Origin: Streptomyces sp. NBC_00083
Lineage (GTDB): Bacteria > Actinomycetota > Actinomycetes > Streptomycetales > Streptomycetaceae
DNA length: 64,000 nucleotides
Reading direction: 5' to 3'
NCBI RefSeq assembly: GCF_026343295.1
Contig: NZ_JAPELY010000003.1
Coordinates: 992,001 to 1,056,000 of the forward strand
The notes under the pieces: generated by a model
What the model was told of the DNA's origin: nothing
Seen by the model: only the letters and a program-made list of their open reading frames with translations
Databases searched by the model: none
Shown here: positions 25,693-34,288 of the stretch, piece after piece
Layout of the letters: each line of letters starts with the position of its first letter
Position numbering within the stretch: position 1 is the stretch's first letter
Made by a program: the position numbers and the translations under genes

Positions 25693-26922
25693 ATGGGCTC
25701 GGAGGACACCTGGGACTCCGGTTGCGGCGAGCGGCTGCTGGAGGACCTGCTCGCCCAGGCGCACAGCGCGACCCCGATGGACCTCCCCGTCCTGGTCAAC
25801 CGATGCGCCGAGGCCTTCGGTCTCGGGGAGGTCGTCATCTACCTGACCGACCTTCAGCAGCGCAGTCTCGTCGGGCTCACCGACGGCCTCGCGACCCTGG
25901 ACATCGACGCGTCCGTCGCCGGCTGGTGCTACCGGACCGTCTCCCTGCGCATCGAGGATGTCGAGGCCGGCATTCTGTGCCTGTGGCTTCCCGTGGTGGA
26001 CGGAGCCGAACGGCTCGGCGTCCTCGGCGTGCGCACCCGCTCCGTGGACGCCGTACGCCTGCGCCGCTGCCGCATGCTGACCGGCATCGTCGCGATGGCC
26101 ATCACCTCCAAGCGCGCCTACAGCGACAGCTTCGCCCGCCGCGCTCGGGCCGAACGCATGCAGCTGCCCGCCGAGATGCTCCGGGCCTTCCTCCCCCCGC
26201 GCACCATCGGCAACGCGCACGTCGTCTCCACCGCCGTCCTGGAGCCGGCGTACGAGATCGGCGGTGACGCCTTCGACCACTCGCTCACCCAGTCCACCCT
26301 CCACGCGGCGATCCTCGACGCCATGGGCCACGACCTCGCCTCGGGCCTGACGACCTCCGTCGCCCTCGCCGGGTGCCGCAACGCGCGCCGGGCCGGGGCG
26401 GGCCTGCTCGACCTCGTCGAGACCATCGACCAGGCGCTCGCCCAGTGGCTGCCCGACAAGTACTGCACCGGCATCCTCACCCAGCTCGACCTCGCCTCGG
26501 GGCTGTTCAGCTGGTGCAACTGCGGGCATCCGCCGCCGGTCCTGATCCGCGACGGGCGCGTCGTCGCGGGAGCGCTCGAACGCACCCCCCAGCCGCCCAT
26601 GGGCCTGCCCGCGAGGTTCAGCGATGACCCGCGTGCCGTCCACGAACTGAAGCTGGAACCCGGCGACCGCGTCCTCCTCTACACCGACGGCGTCACCGAG
26701 GCCCGCACCGTGGGCGGCGGCGAATTCGGCATGGACCGCTTCACGGACTCCATCATCCTGGCCACCGCGTCCGGTGAACTGGCCGCCGAGTCGTTGCGCC
26801 GCCTCATCCACGCCATCCTCGACACCGAGGACAGCGACCTGCGCGACGACGCCACCATGCTCCTCATCGAATGGTGGCCGCCCACGACCAAGCCGGGCGA
26901 GGGCGCCGCACGCCGGGCCTGA
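25693..26922 (+). CDS. GAF-SpoIIE PP2C serine phosphatase
   Basis: This 409-residue protein has an N-terminal GAF-like domain (about residues 15-150) and a SpoIIE/PP2C phosphatase domain (about 175-400). Acidic metal-binding motifs appear as EIGGDAFDH, LDAMGHDLASG and LRDDATMLLI. It probably dephosphorylates an anti-anti-sigma factor and so releases a SigB-type sigma factor. It is the third type of partner-switch component within 5 kb, after the HATPase kinase and the sigma factor; no STAS-domain antagonist is encoded in the window. Its ribosome binding site is unusually strong. Confidence 0.88.
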   Translation: MGSEDTWDSGCGERLLEDLLAQAHSATPMDLPVLVNRCAEAFGLGEVVIYLTDLQQRSLVGLTDGLATLDIDASVAGWCYRTVSLRIEDVEAGILCLWLPVVDGAERLGVLGVRTRSVDAVRLRRCRMLTGIVAMAITSKRAYSDSFARRARAERMQLPAEMLRAFLPPRTIGNAHVVSTAVLEPAYEIGGDAFDHSLTQSTLHAAILDAMGHDLASGLTTSVALAGCRNARRAGAGLLDLVETIDQALAQWLPDKYCTGILTQLDLASGLFSWCNCGHPPPVLIRDGRVVAGALERTPQPPMGLPARFSDDPRAVHELKLEPGDRVLLYTDGVTEARTVGGGEFGMDRFTDSIILATASGELAAESLRRLIHAILDTEDSDLRDDATMLLIEWWPPTTKPGEGAARRA

Positions 26923-27032
26923 ACGCACCTGGTCACCAAGGGGCCGGAGGCCGGCCGCCCGCGCGCCGCGCGAAGGACGTCCGCTTCGTGCCGGGGCGAT
27001 AGGACGGCTGACGGCGGGGCAGTAGGGGATGC

Positions 27033-27677
27033 ATGGATACGAACCAGACACACGCCGATGCCTCGAACAACGTCCCGCTGAGCGCCGTCGCGCTCGTGTG
27101 CACCCTGTCCCCGTCCCCGGCCGAATCCAGCTCCCAGCTGCTGGCCGAGCAGACCATGAAGTCGCTCGCGGAGCACGGCGTGACGGGCAAGGTGATCCGC
27201 GTCGTCGACCATGAGGTGAAGCCGGGCGTGGAGACCGACATGGGGGACGGCGACGCCTGGCCCGAGATCCGCGACAGCGTGCTCGGCGCGGACATCCTGG
27301 TGATCTCCACACCGATCTGGCTCGGCCACCCCTCCAGCGTCGCCCAGAAGGTCATGGAGCGCCTCAACGCGGAGATCTCGCAGACCGACGACGAAGGACG
27401 GCCGCTCGTCTACGGCAAGGTCGCCGCCGTATGCGTGGTGGGCAACGAGGACGGCGCGCACAAGGTCAGCGCCGACATCTTCCAGGGACTCAACGACGTC
27501 GGCTTCACGCTGGCACCCGGCGCGGTCACCTACTGGGTCGGTGAGGCCATGCAGGGTACGGACTACCGCGATCTCCCCAGCACCCCCAAGACCACGGCGG
27601 GCACCACCGCCACCCTCGCCGCCAACGCGAGCCACCTCGCACGGCGCCTCAAGGCGGCCCCGTACCCGGCCTCTTGA
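27033..27677 (+). CDS. NAD(P)H-dependent FMN reductase / flavodoxin-family protein
   Basis: This 214-residue protein has a flavodoxin-like fold. An N-terminal strand-loop (LVCTLSPSPAESSSQLLAEQ) would bind the FMN phosphate, and ADILVISTPIWLGHPSSVAQKVMERL is the second flavin-contact region typical of NADPH-dependent FMN reductases and quinone reductases. The substrate is unknown. The segment GNEDGAHKVSADIFQGLNDVGFTLAPGAVTYWVGEA is the usual C-terminal part. It follows the stress island and may help with redox stress. Confidence 0.85.
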   Translation: MDTNQTHADASNNVPLSAVALVCTLSPSPAESSSQLLAEQTMKSLAEHGVTGKVIRVVDHEVKPGVETDMGDGDAWPEIRDSVLGADILVISTPIWLGHPSSVAQKVMERLNAEISQTDDEGRPLVYGKVAAVCVVGNEDGAHKVSADIFQGLNDVGFTLAPGAVTYWVGEAMQGTDYRDLPSTPKTTAGTTATLAANASHLARRLKAAPYPAS

Positions 27678-27881
27678 CCCCCGGGGCCGGGCCCGACCCG
27701 CTCCGCGGCCCCGCGAGTCGCCCGCCGCGTCCGTCACGCTGAGTGATCTGGACGGGCGGGCGTCCGCGTGCCGACCTACGATGATCCGCGTTGAGCGAAG
27801 TCCGGACGGGCGCCCCCCCCACGCGCCGTCCGAACGCCTACGTGGCCCCTCATCAGGTCCACGGACACGTGGAGGTCCCCC

Positions 27882-28454
27882 ATGCGATTCACCCACACCT
27901 GCGCAACCGCTGCCGCCGTCACCGCGCTGGCCCTCACCGGCGCCGCGCCCGCGTTCGCCGCCGCCAGCCCCTCCGGCAGCCCTTCCGCCACCGCCGACGC
28001 GGTGTTCCTGCAGGCGATCCACCAGGCCAACCTCGCCGAGATCGCCGCGGGCAAGGACGCACGCACCCATGCCAACGGCGCCTGTGTGAAGCAGGTCGCC
28101 GATGTCATCGTGCGTGATCACACCACGCTGGACGCCAAGGGCGCTGCCCTGGCCAAGAGCAAGAGCATCACGCTGCCGAACGAACCCAGCACGGCCCAGC
28201 AGAAGAGCCTGACCGCGCTGAAACCCATGAACGGCACCAAGCAGTACGACGTCGCGTGGCTGAAGGTGCAGAGCAGCGGCCATCAGCAGGCGCTCGCGCT
28301 GATCGACAAGGAGCTGAAGTCCGGCACGGACAGCCAGATCAAGGCGGCCGCCAAGGCCGCCCGGCCCATCGTGGCCGGGCACCTGAAGATGGTCGAGGGC
28401 GGCGTGTGCCGCGCCCCGGCGTCGGCCTCGCCGAGCGCCTCGCCCCAGCGGTGA
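27882..28454 (+). CDS. Secreted DUF4142 protein
   Basis: This 190-residue protein has a Sec signal peptide (MRFTHTCATAAAVTALALTG, cleavage near AFA-AA around residue 25). The mature domain is the helical, ferritin-like DUF4142, with DAVFLQAIHQANLAEIAAGKDA and the conserved VIRDHTTLDAKGAALAKS. The function is unknown, though such proteins are often extracytoplasmic and stress-linked. The C-terminus is Ser/Pro-rich. Confidence 0.85.
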   Translation: MRFTHTCATAAAVTALALTGAAPAFAAASPSGSPSATADAVFLQAIHQANLAEIAAGKDARTHANGACVKQVADVIVRDHTTLDAKGAALAKSKSITLPNEPSTAQQKSLTALKPMNGTKQYDVAWLKVQSSGHQQALALIDKELKSGTDSQIKAAAKAARPIVAGHLKMVEGGVCRAPASASPSASPQR

Positions 28455-28461
28455 CACAACG

Positions 28462-28510
28462 CGGCCGCCCCTCGACTCCGCCGTGCGATACGGGAGTCGG
28501 GGGGCGGCCG
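28462..28510. terminator. Bidirectional hairpin between DUF4142 and MFS genes
   Basis: An 18-nt arm ending TCGACTCC (28462-28479) pairs with GGAGTCG...GGGGCGGCCG (28493-28510) with one G-U wobble. It separates two convergent genes. Confidence 0.75.
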
Positions 28511-28527
28511 TGGTGGTGCCGGGTCCG

Positions 28528-30264
28528 TTACCGGACCGGGACCGGCAGCGCCAGGTCCACGGTCACCGGGCCCTCGCCGCCGTGGTGCGTGGCCGCCGAC
28601 GCCAGCGGCGCGTGGCCCGAGGCGGTCGCGGCCAGGACGTACGCGCCACCCTGCGGGACCGGCACCGCGTAGCGGCCGCTCTCGTCGGTGTGCGCGGAGC
28701 CCGCCTGACGGCCGTGACGGTCGATGAGGGTGACCTTGGCGCGGGCCACGGGCGCGCCGGACGCGCCGACGACCTGTCCGTGGAAGGCGGCGAGTGCCTC
28801 GGTGACGCGCTCCAGGACCGCGTCCTCCTCACTGCTGGCCCGCAGCTGCGGCTTGGCGGCGGGACGGCCCTTGGGCAGGAAGGCGGCGAGCGCCAGACCG
28901 CCGGCCACGGCGACCGTGGCGATCAGGAACGAGACGCGGAAGCCGTGCATCGTGGGGAGCGCGACCGTCCCGAAGGTCTGCGACGTGTTGGCGAGCACCA
29001 TGCCGATGACGGCGCTGGACACCGAGGTGCCGATGGAGCGCATCAGGGTGTTGAGGCCGTTGGCCGCACCCGTCTCGGACGGGTCGACCGCGCCGATGAT
29101 CAGGGCCGGAAGCGAGGAGTAGGCGAGGCCGATGCCCGCGCCGACGATCACCGAGATGACGATGGTCTGCCAGGCCTCGCTCATGAGGCCGAGCCCCGCC
29201 CCGTACCCGATCGCGATGATCAGCATGCCGAGGATCAGGGTGGTCTTCGGGCCGTACTTGGCGGAGAGACGGGCGTAGACGGGCGCGGTCAGCATCATTG
29301 TCAGGCCGAGCGGCGCCACGCACAGGCCGGCCACGACCATCGACTGGCCGAGGCCGTACCCGGTGGCGGAGGGCAGCTGGAGCAGCTGGGGCAGGACGAG
29401 CGAGATGGCGTAGAAGGCGACGCCGACCATGGTCGAGGCGAGGTTGGTGAGCAGGACCTCGCGGCGGGCGCTGGTGCGCAGGTTCACGAGCGGCGCCTTG
29501 AGGCGCAGCTCCATCACGCCCCACAGGACGAGGACGACGACGGCCGCGCCCAGCAGGCCGAGCGTGGTGGTGGAGCCCCAGCCCCAGTCGCTGCCCTTGG
29601 TGATGGGGAGCAGCAGCAGGACGAGTCCCGCGGAGAGACCGACCGCGCCGAGCACGTCGAACGTGCCGGTCGCCTTGACCTCGCTCTCCGGTACGAACAG
29701 GAGGGTGAGCGCGATGGCCACCGCGCCCAGGCCGGCCGAGCCGAAGAACAGCGCGTGCCAGTCGGTGTGCTGGGCGACCAGGGCGGCGAGCGGCAGTGCG
29801 AGCCCGCCGCCAACGCCTATGGAGGAGCTCATCAGAGCCATCGCGGAGCCGAGCTTCTCGCGGGGCAGCTGGTCGCGCATCAGGCCGATGCCGAGCGGAA
29901 TGGCGCCCATGGCGAAGCCCTGGAGGGCGCGGCCGGCGATCATCACGAGGAGCTGGCTGGTGAAGCCGGCGATGAGCGAGCCGACCACCATGATGGCGAG
30001 GCTGGCCAGGAGCATGCGGCGCTTGCCGTACAGGTCGCCGAGCCGGCCCATGATCGGGGTGGCCACGGCGCCGGCGAGCAGGGTCGAGGTCATGACCCAG
30101 GTGGCGTTGGAGGGGGAGGTGCTGAGCAGGACCGGCAGGTCCTTGATGACCGGCACGAGCAGCGTCTGCATCACGGCGACCGTGATGCCGGCGAAGGCGA
30201 GGACGGGGACGACACCGCGGGTGCCGCGGGACGCGGCCTGCTGGTGAGGTGTCGGCTGGGACAT
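28528..30264 (-). CDS. MFS drug-type exporter with C-terminal carboxypeptidase-regulatory-like domain
   Basis: This 578-residue protein has about 14 membrane helices in residues 15-485. Motif A is visible in GRLGDLYGKRRMLL, and a GRALQGFAMGAIPLG segment is typical of the DHA2 drug/H+ antiporter family. Unusually, a soluble tail (about 505-575) follows. It reads as a transthyretin-like, carboxypeptidase-regulatory-type domain: GQVVGASGAPVARAKVTLIDRHGRQAGSAHTDESGRYAVPVPQGG. ATG 30264 follows GGAGGC. No regulator gene is adjacent, and the substrate cannot be predicted. Confidence 0.88.
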   Translation of the reverse strand: MSQPTPHQQAASRGTRGVVPVLAFAGITVAVMQTLLVPVIKDLPVLLSTSPSNATWVMTSTLLAGAVATPIMGRLGDLYGKRRMLLASLAIMVVGSLIAGFTSQLLVMIAGRALQGFAMGAIPLGIGLMRDQLPREKLGSAMALMSSSIGVGGGLALPLAALVAQHTDWHALFFGSAGLGAVAIALTLLFVPESEVKATGTFDVLGAVGLSAGLVLLLLPITKGSDWGWGSTTTLGLLGAAVVVLVLWGVMELRLKAPLVNLRTSARREVLLTNLASTMVGVAFYAISLVLPQLLQLPSATGYGLGQSMVVAGLCVAPLGLTMMLTAPVYARLSAKYGPKTTLILGMLIIAIGYGAGLGLMSEAWQTIVISVIVGAGIGLAYSSLPALIIGAVDPSETGAANGLNTLMRSIGTSVSSAVIGMVLANTSQTFGTVALPTMHGFRVSFLIATVAVAGGLALAAFLPKGRPAAKPQLRASSEEDAVLERVTEALAAFHGQVVGASGAPVARAKVTLIDRHGRQAGSAHTDESGRYAVPVPQGGAYVLAATASGHAPLASAATHHGGEGPVTVDLALPVPVR

Positions 30265-30445
30265 TGCGGGGCCTCCGGAGGCGTGGAGTGGTCGGCGGCG
30301 GCACCCGCGAGGGGGTACGTGCGGCATAAACCCGTTTCCCCAGGCGACTATTCCGTAGGCGTCCGATAAGTGCCGTACGGGCGCGAATCTTGACCTGGAT
30401 GGGAAACGCTTGACCTTTCCATTGCCTGCGGAGTCGCCCGCACGG

Positions 30446-32428
30446 TCAGCCGGCGACGGTGACGTCCTCGTGCGGGCCGGCGTCGTCCGCCCCCGCGGGG
30501 ACGGGCGGGGCGGTCGGCGCTGCCGCCCCGGAGCCGAGGGGCCCGGTGACGGCGGCGCGGCGGCGTGCCAGGTGGCCGATCAGGACGGTCGCCACGCCGA
30601 CGGTCCCCGCGAGCGCGGGCCAGTACACGTAACGGAAGTTGGACTGCGGCGCCGTCGGCAGGTAGGCCAGGATGTACAGGGCCGAACTGGCCCCGAGCAG
30701 CCGGAGTTCCCTGGAGTAGGGGCCGGCCCACCGGCGGCGCAGCGCGAACACCAGGGAGAGGGCGAACCAGAACCAGCCCTGGAAGAGCATCGGCACGTCG
30801 CGCACGAAGCCCAACACGTAGTCGCGCACGGTGGACATGAGGGTCTGGTTGACCGGCGCGCTCTTGAGGGCGTCGAGCCTGGTCGTGGAGCCGTCGTAGA
30901 ACGGCAGGTTGCCCTGGAAGAGCAGCTTGGAGAACACCCGGGCCCGGTAGGCGATGTAGCCCTGCCAGTGTCCCGGCATCTGCTGGGTCCACATCCGGGT
31001 GAGCACGTCGGCGTTGCGCCCGAGTTCGGTGACGCCGAGGGAGGGGTTCCTCGGGTAGCAGTTGAAGTACACGTCGGCCGGGACGTGCCGCCTCGCGCAG
31101 ACCGCCGTCGCGGTGACCAGACGGGCCCGGAAGTCGGCGCTCGCACCGGCCTTCTCGGCGGCGGGGCCGATCTGCGCCGCGGTCAGCACATGGGTGAGGT
31201 CGTCCAGCGGGATCTGCGCGTACTGACGGGTCGCCACCGGGTCGGTGGCCTCCGACACGCCGACGCTGCACACCGCCGTGGTCACGAGCAGGATCCCCGA
31301 CGCGGCCAGCCAGCGCCGACGCCCGGGGGACGGCCACACCGCGAGCACCAGCAGCACGAAGACGGGGATCACGGCGGGCAGGCCGTTCTTGCGGACCAGG
31401 ACGGCGTAGGCGAGGAACAGCACGCCCAGGACCAGCAGCGCCCAGCGCGCCCCGGCCCGGCCGGGCGGCAGTTCACGTGCCGTGAGCGCCACCGCGACCG
31501 CCGCGAGCAGGGCGTACGCCATGTGGACGTCCTTCCACACCACACCCGTGAAGGTCAGGATCTGCGGGGTGAGCCCGACGGCGAGCATCGCCAGGGAGAG
31601 GCCGCGGCTACCGGTCCTGCGCCACACCAGCCGGGCGAGGACCCAGAGCGTCGCCCACAGCACGGCGCTCTGCAGCGCCGCCATGGCGGAGATGGCGCCG
31701 GTCGTGTGGATGAGGATCCGCCACAGCAGGGCCATGACCGGCGGATGCCAGTCGGTCACCGGCCGCTCGCCCAGAGCCTGTTGCAACTGGTCGGCGCTGT
31801 CCTGGCTCAGATACCCCGGGTGGAAGACGGCGTTCACGGCCAGGGCGCAGAGTGCGGCGACGGCGCCGAGGCACCACGGCCAGAGCGACCCGCGCCGCCA
31901 GGCGCCGTTCAGGTCCTTCGTCCATCTGCTGACGGTTGCGGGCACGGGGGCGGGGTCCTTTCCGGCGGGCGTGAAGACCAGGGTGCGGTACGCGACGAAG
32001 CGCAGCACCGTTGCCGCCGCCCAGCCGACGAGCCGGGCCGCGTTGTCGCTCAACGGTGAACCGAGACCGAGGAGTTCACGCGAGACGAACACGGGAACGG
32101 CCGTCACCGCCATGCCCGCGAGGTTGATGGCAACGAACCACGCCACCTCGCGACGGTCGACCGCGCCACGCCGGTCCCGGTAGGTCCAATGGCGATTGCC
32201 GAACCAACTCACCGCCATCGCCAGCAGGGTGGCCACCACGGAGGCGAGAGCGGGCGTCGCCCTCATGATGCCACCGCCGGCGGAGGGCGGTCCGAGAATC
32301 AGCAGATTGAAACTCGCCGTCTCCACCACGAATGCGACAGCGCCGACGACACCGAAGGCCGCGACCTCCCGCCAGATCCTCCGCACCCATTCGGATACGA
32401 CTCGCCTCAAATCCGTGAGTTGCAGCAT
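30446..32428 (-). CDS. GtrA flippase-like domain fused to a GT-C glycosyltransferase-type membrane protein
   Basis: This 660-residue membrane protein starts with a GtrA-like unit of four helices (about residues 20-150; FGVVGAVAFVVETASFNLL and WFGNRHWTYRDRR are typical). A second multi-helix domain (about 185-640) follows with an early acidic loop YLSQDSADQLQQALGERPVTDWHPP, as in GT-C enzymes that use polyprenyl-phosphate sugars. The divergent gene is a DPM1-like GT2 enzyme that could make the lipid-linked sugar. ATG 32428 is taken as the start; no ribosome binding site is visible, and TTGTTC-N18-TACGTT lies so close that a leaderless transcript is possible. GTG 32485 is an alternative. Confidence 0.78.
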   Translation of the reverse strand: MLQLTDLRRVVSEWVRRIWREVAAFGVVGAVAFVVETASFNLLILGPPSAGGGIMRATPALASVVATLLAMAVSWFGNRHWTYRDRRGAVDRREVAWFVAINLAGMAVTAVPVFVSRELLGLGSPLSDNAARLVGWAAATVLRFVAYRTLVFTPAGKDPAPVPATVSRWTKDLNGAWRRGSLWPWCLGAVAALCALAVNAVFHPGYLSQDSADQLQQALGERPVTDWHPPVMALLWRILIHTTGAISAMAALQSAVLWATLWVLARLVWRRTGSRGLSLAMLAVGLTPQILTFTGVVWKDVHMAYALLAAVAVALTARELPPGRAGARWALLVLGVLFLAYAVLVRKNGLPAVIPVFVLLVLAVWPSPGRRRWLAASGILLVTTAVCSVGVSEATDPVATRQYAQIPLDDLTHVLTAAQIGPAAEKAGASADFRARLVTATAVCARRHVPADVYFNCYPRNPSLGVTELGRNADVLTRMWTQQMPGHWQGYIAYRARVFSKLLFQGNLPFYDGSTTRLDALKSAPVNQTLMSTVRDYVLGFVRDVPMLFQGWFWFALSLVFALRRRWAGPYSRELRLLGASSALYILAYLPTAPQSNFRYVYWPALAGTVGVATVLIGHLARRRAAVTGPLGSGAAAPTAPPVPAGADDAGPHEDVTVAG

Positions 32429-32532
32429 GACTAGAACGTAAAGGTAAGGAAGCTCAATGAACAAGCTGAGGTACGATCTGCTCACTCAGCGCCCAGAAGC
32501 ATTGGATTTTTTCACATAATGAGGGTCCTCTG

Positions 32533-33504
32533 ATGAATCCGGCGATTGTGTGTGTCATTCCCTGTTACAACGAGGAAGCCGCGATCGGAAAGGTCGTCCG
32601 CGACCTTCGGGCCAGCCTTCCCGAGGCGGTCATCTTCGTATATGACAATGCCTCGACGGACAACACCGTCGCCGAGGCCCTCACGGCCGGCGCCCTGGTG
32701 CGCCACGAGCCGCGCAAGGGCAAGGGCAATGTGATCCGCCGCGCCTTCGCCGACATCGAGGCCGACGCACTCCTCATCATCGACGGGGACGACACCTACG
32801 ACGCCTCGCGCGCCCGCGAAATGGTGGACCTGCTCTTCGAAGGGCCCTACGACCAAGTGGTCGGCGCCCGCCGCGAAATCGTCGAGACCGCCTACCGGGC
32901 CGGCCACGCCGTCGGGAACCGGCTGCTCACCGGCACGGTGCGCTCCCTGTTCGGCAACGACGTCAGCGACATGCTCAGCGGCTACCGCGTCTTCTCGCGC
33001 CGCTATGTCAAGTCCTTCCCCGCCCTGTCGCGGGAGTTCGAGACCGAGACCGAGATGACGGTGCACGCCCTCAGTCTGCGCCTTCCCACCGCCGAGATGG
33101 AGGTCGACTTCAAGGACCGGCCGGCCGGAAGCGTCAGCAAACTGCGCACCTACCGGGACGGCTGGCGCATTCTGAAACTCATTCTGGGCCTCGCCCGCCG
33201 TCAGCGCCCCTCGCAATTCCACGCCGCCATCGCCGCATTGCTGACCCTGGTCTCGCTGATCCTCGGCCTGCCGCTGGTCACCGAATTCGTCAGGACCGGC
33301 GCCGTGCCCCGCCTGCCGACCGCCGTGCTCGCTGCCGCGATCATGATCATCGCTGTCCTTGTGCTGATGGTCGGATACATCCTGGAGTCCTTCATGCACA
33401 TGCGACAGGAGCAGGCCCGGCTGGCCCATCTGAGATATCCGGCGCCCACCCGCGGCGCGGACTTCGTACCGGAATTGCTGCGCGACTCGGCCGCCGGTTC
33501 CTGA
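32533..33504 (+). CDS. GT2 family glycosyltransferase, polyprenyl-phosphate sugar synthase type
   Basis: This 323-residue enzyme has a GT-A fold with VIPCYNEEAAIGKVV at the N-terminus and the metal-binding acidic motif IDGDDTYDA (about residues 90-98). The segment DMLSGYRVFSRRYVKSFP corresponds to the acceptor region of dolichol-phosphate mannosyltransferase-like proteins. Two hydrophobic helices (about 240-260 and 270-295) anchor it in the membrane. It probably transfers a sugar from a nucleotide donor to polyprenyl phosphate. It is divergent from the GtrA/GT-C fusion, its likely partner. Confidence 0.88.
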   Translation: MNPAIVCVIPCYNEEAAIGKVVRDLRASLPEAVIFVYDNASTDNTVAEALTAGALVRHEPRKGKGNVIRRAFADIEADALLIIDGDDTYDASRAREMVDLLFEGPYDQVVGARREIVETAYRAGHAVGNRLLTGTVRSLFGNDVSDMLSGYRVFSRRYVKSFPALSREFETETEMTVHALSLRLPTAEMEVDFKDRPAGSVSKLRTYRDGWRILKLILGLARRQRPSQFHAAIAALLTLVSLILGLPLVTEFVRTGAVPRLPTAVLAAAIMIIAVLVLMVGYILESFMHMRQEQARLAHLRYPAPTRGADFVPELLRDSAAGS

Positions 33505-33606
33505 ACGTGCCCACCCGGGCGGCCCATTCCGGATGCGTAGCCGCCCTTCGGCGCAATTGCGCCCCCATTCCGGCCGAACGGAACCGGGTCTCTAGGGTGG
33601 TTCGGC

Positions 33607-34233
33607 ATGGAGCCACGTTTTCGCAGCGGTGACGTCATCGCCAGAAGAGAGATCCTCGACGGACGCGAGTGGATGGTCTACCCCCTGCGCGTCGTCGCCG
33701 ACGACGGGGTGCTGCTCGCCGCCTACCTCGCGACGGGCACGCCGATCACCTTCGGCGGCGGCACCTTCACCTGGGGCCCGCACCCCTGGGTCCACTTCGA
33801 CCACACCTGGCAGTCGGACGGAGTGCTCCAGCTCCAGCGGGCCGGCGACGGCTACTCCGTATGGGCCCGGTTCAGGGGCGGCGATCTCCAGGACTGGTAC
33901 GTCAACTTCCAGGAGCCGCTGCGCCGTACGGCCGACGGCTTCGACACGCTCGACCAGGAACTCGACCTCGTGATCGCCGCCGACGGCTCCTCCTGGACGT
34001 GGAAGGACGTCGACCACTTCGAGGAGCGGGTGCGGGCCGGCGGCTTCGGGCCGGGCGAGGCGGAGGCGGTGCGCGCGGCCGCCGCCGAGGTCATGGAGCG
34101 GATCGAGAACGACGGCCGATGGTGGGAGCAGTGGCGCGACTGGCGCCCGGCGCCGGGATCCTTCGAGGTGCCGGGGCCCGTCGCCCTCACCGCATCACCC
34201 TCCCCGCAGGCCGCGCGCCGCGCGGACCGCTGA
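33607..34233 (+). CDS. DUF402 domain protein
   Basis: This 208-residue protein matches the DUF402 / FomD-like barrel. Signature parts are WVHFDHTWQSDGVLQLQRAGDGYSVWARFRGGDLQDWYVNFQEPLRRTADGFDTLDQELDLVI and WKDVDHFEE. Structurally characterised members are nucleoside phosphatases or hydrolases with acidic metal-binding residues, and several Asp and Glu residues here fit that. The physiological substrate is unknown. It ends at a strong hairpin shared with the convergent MMPL gene. Confidence 0.82.
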   Translation: MEPRFRSGDVIARREILDGREWMVYPLRVVADDGVLLAAYLATGTPITFGGGTFTWGPHPWVHFDHTWQSDGVLQLQRAGDGYSVWARFRGGDLQDWYVNFQEPLRRTADGFDTLDQELDLVIAADGSSWTWKDVDHFEERVRAGGFGPGEAEAVRAAAAEVMERIENDGRWWEQWRDWRPAPGSFEVPGPVALTASPSPQAARRADR

Positions 34234-34240
34234 ACGCTGA

Positions 34241-34277
34241 GCCCTCAACTCAGCCCCGGAAAGGGAGAGTTGAGGGC
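34241..34277. terminator. Bidirectional 11-bp hairpin
   Basis: GCCCTCAACTC (34241-34251) pairs with GAGTTGAGGGC (34267-34277) between the convergent DUF402 and MMPL genes. Confidence 0.75.
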
Positions 34278-34288
34278 CGGGGAGTGCC

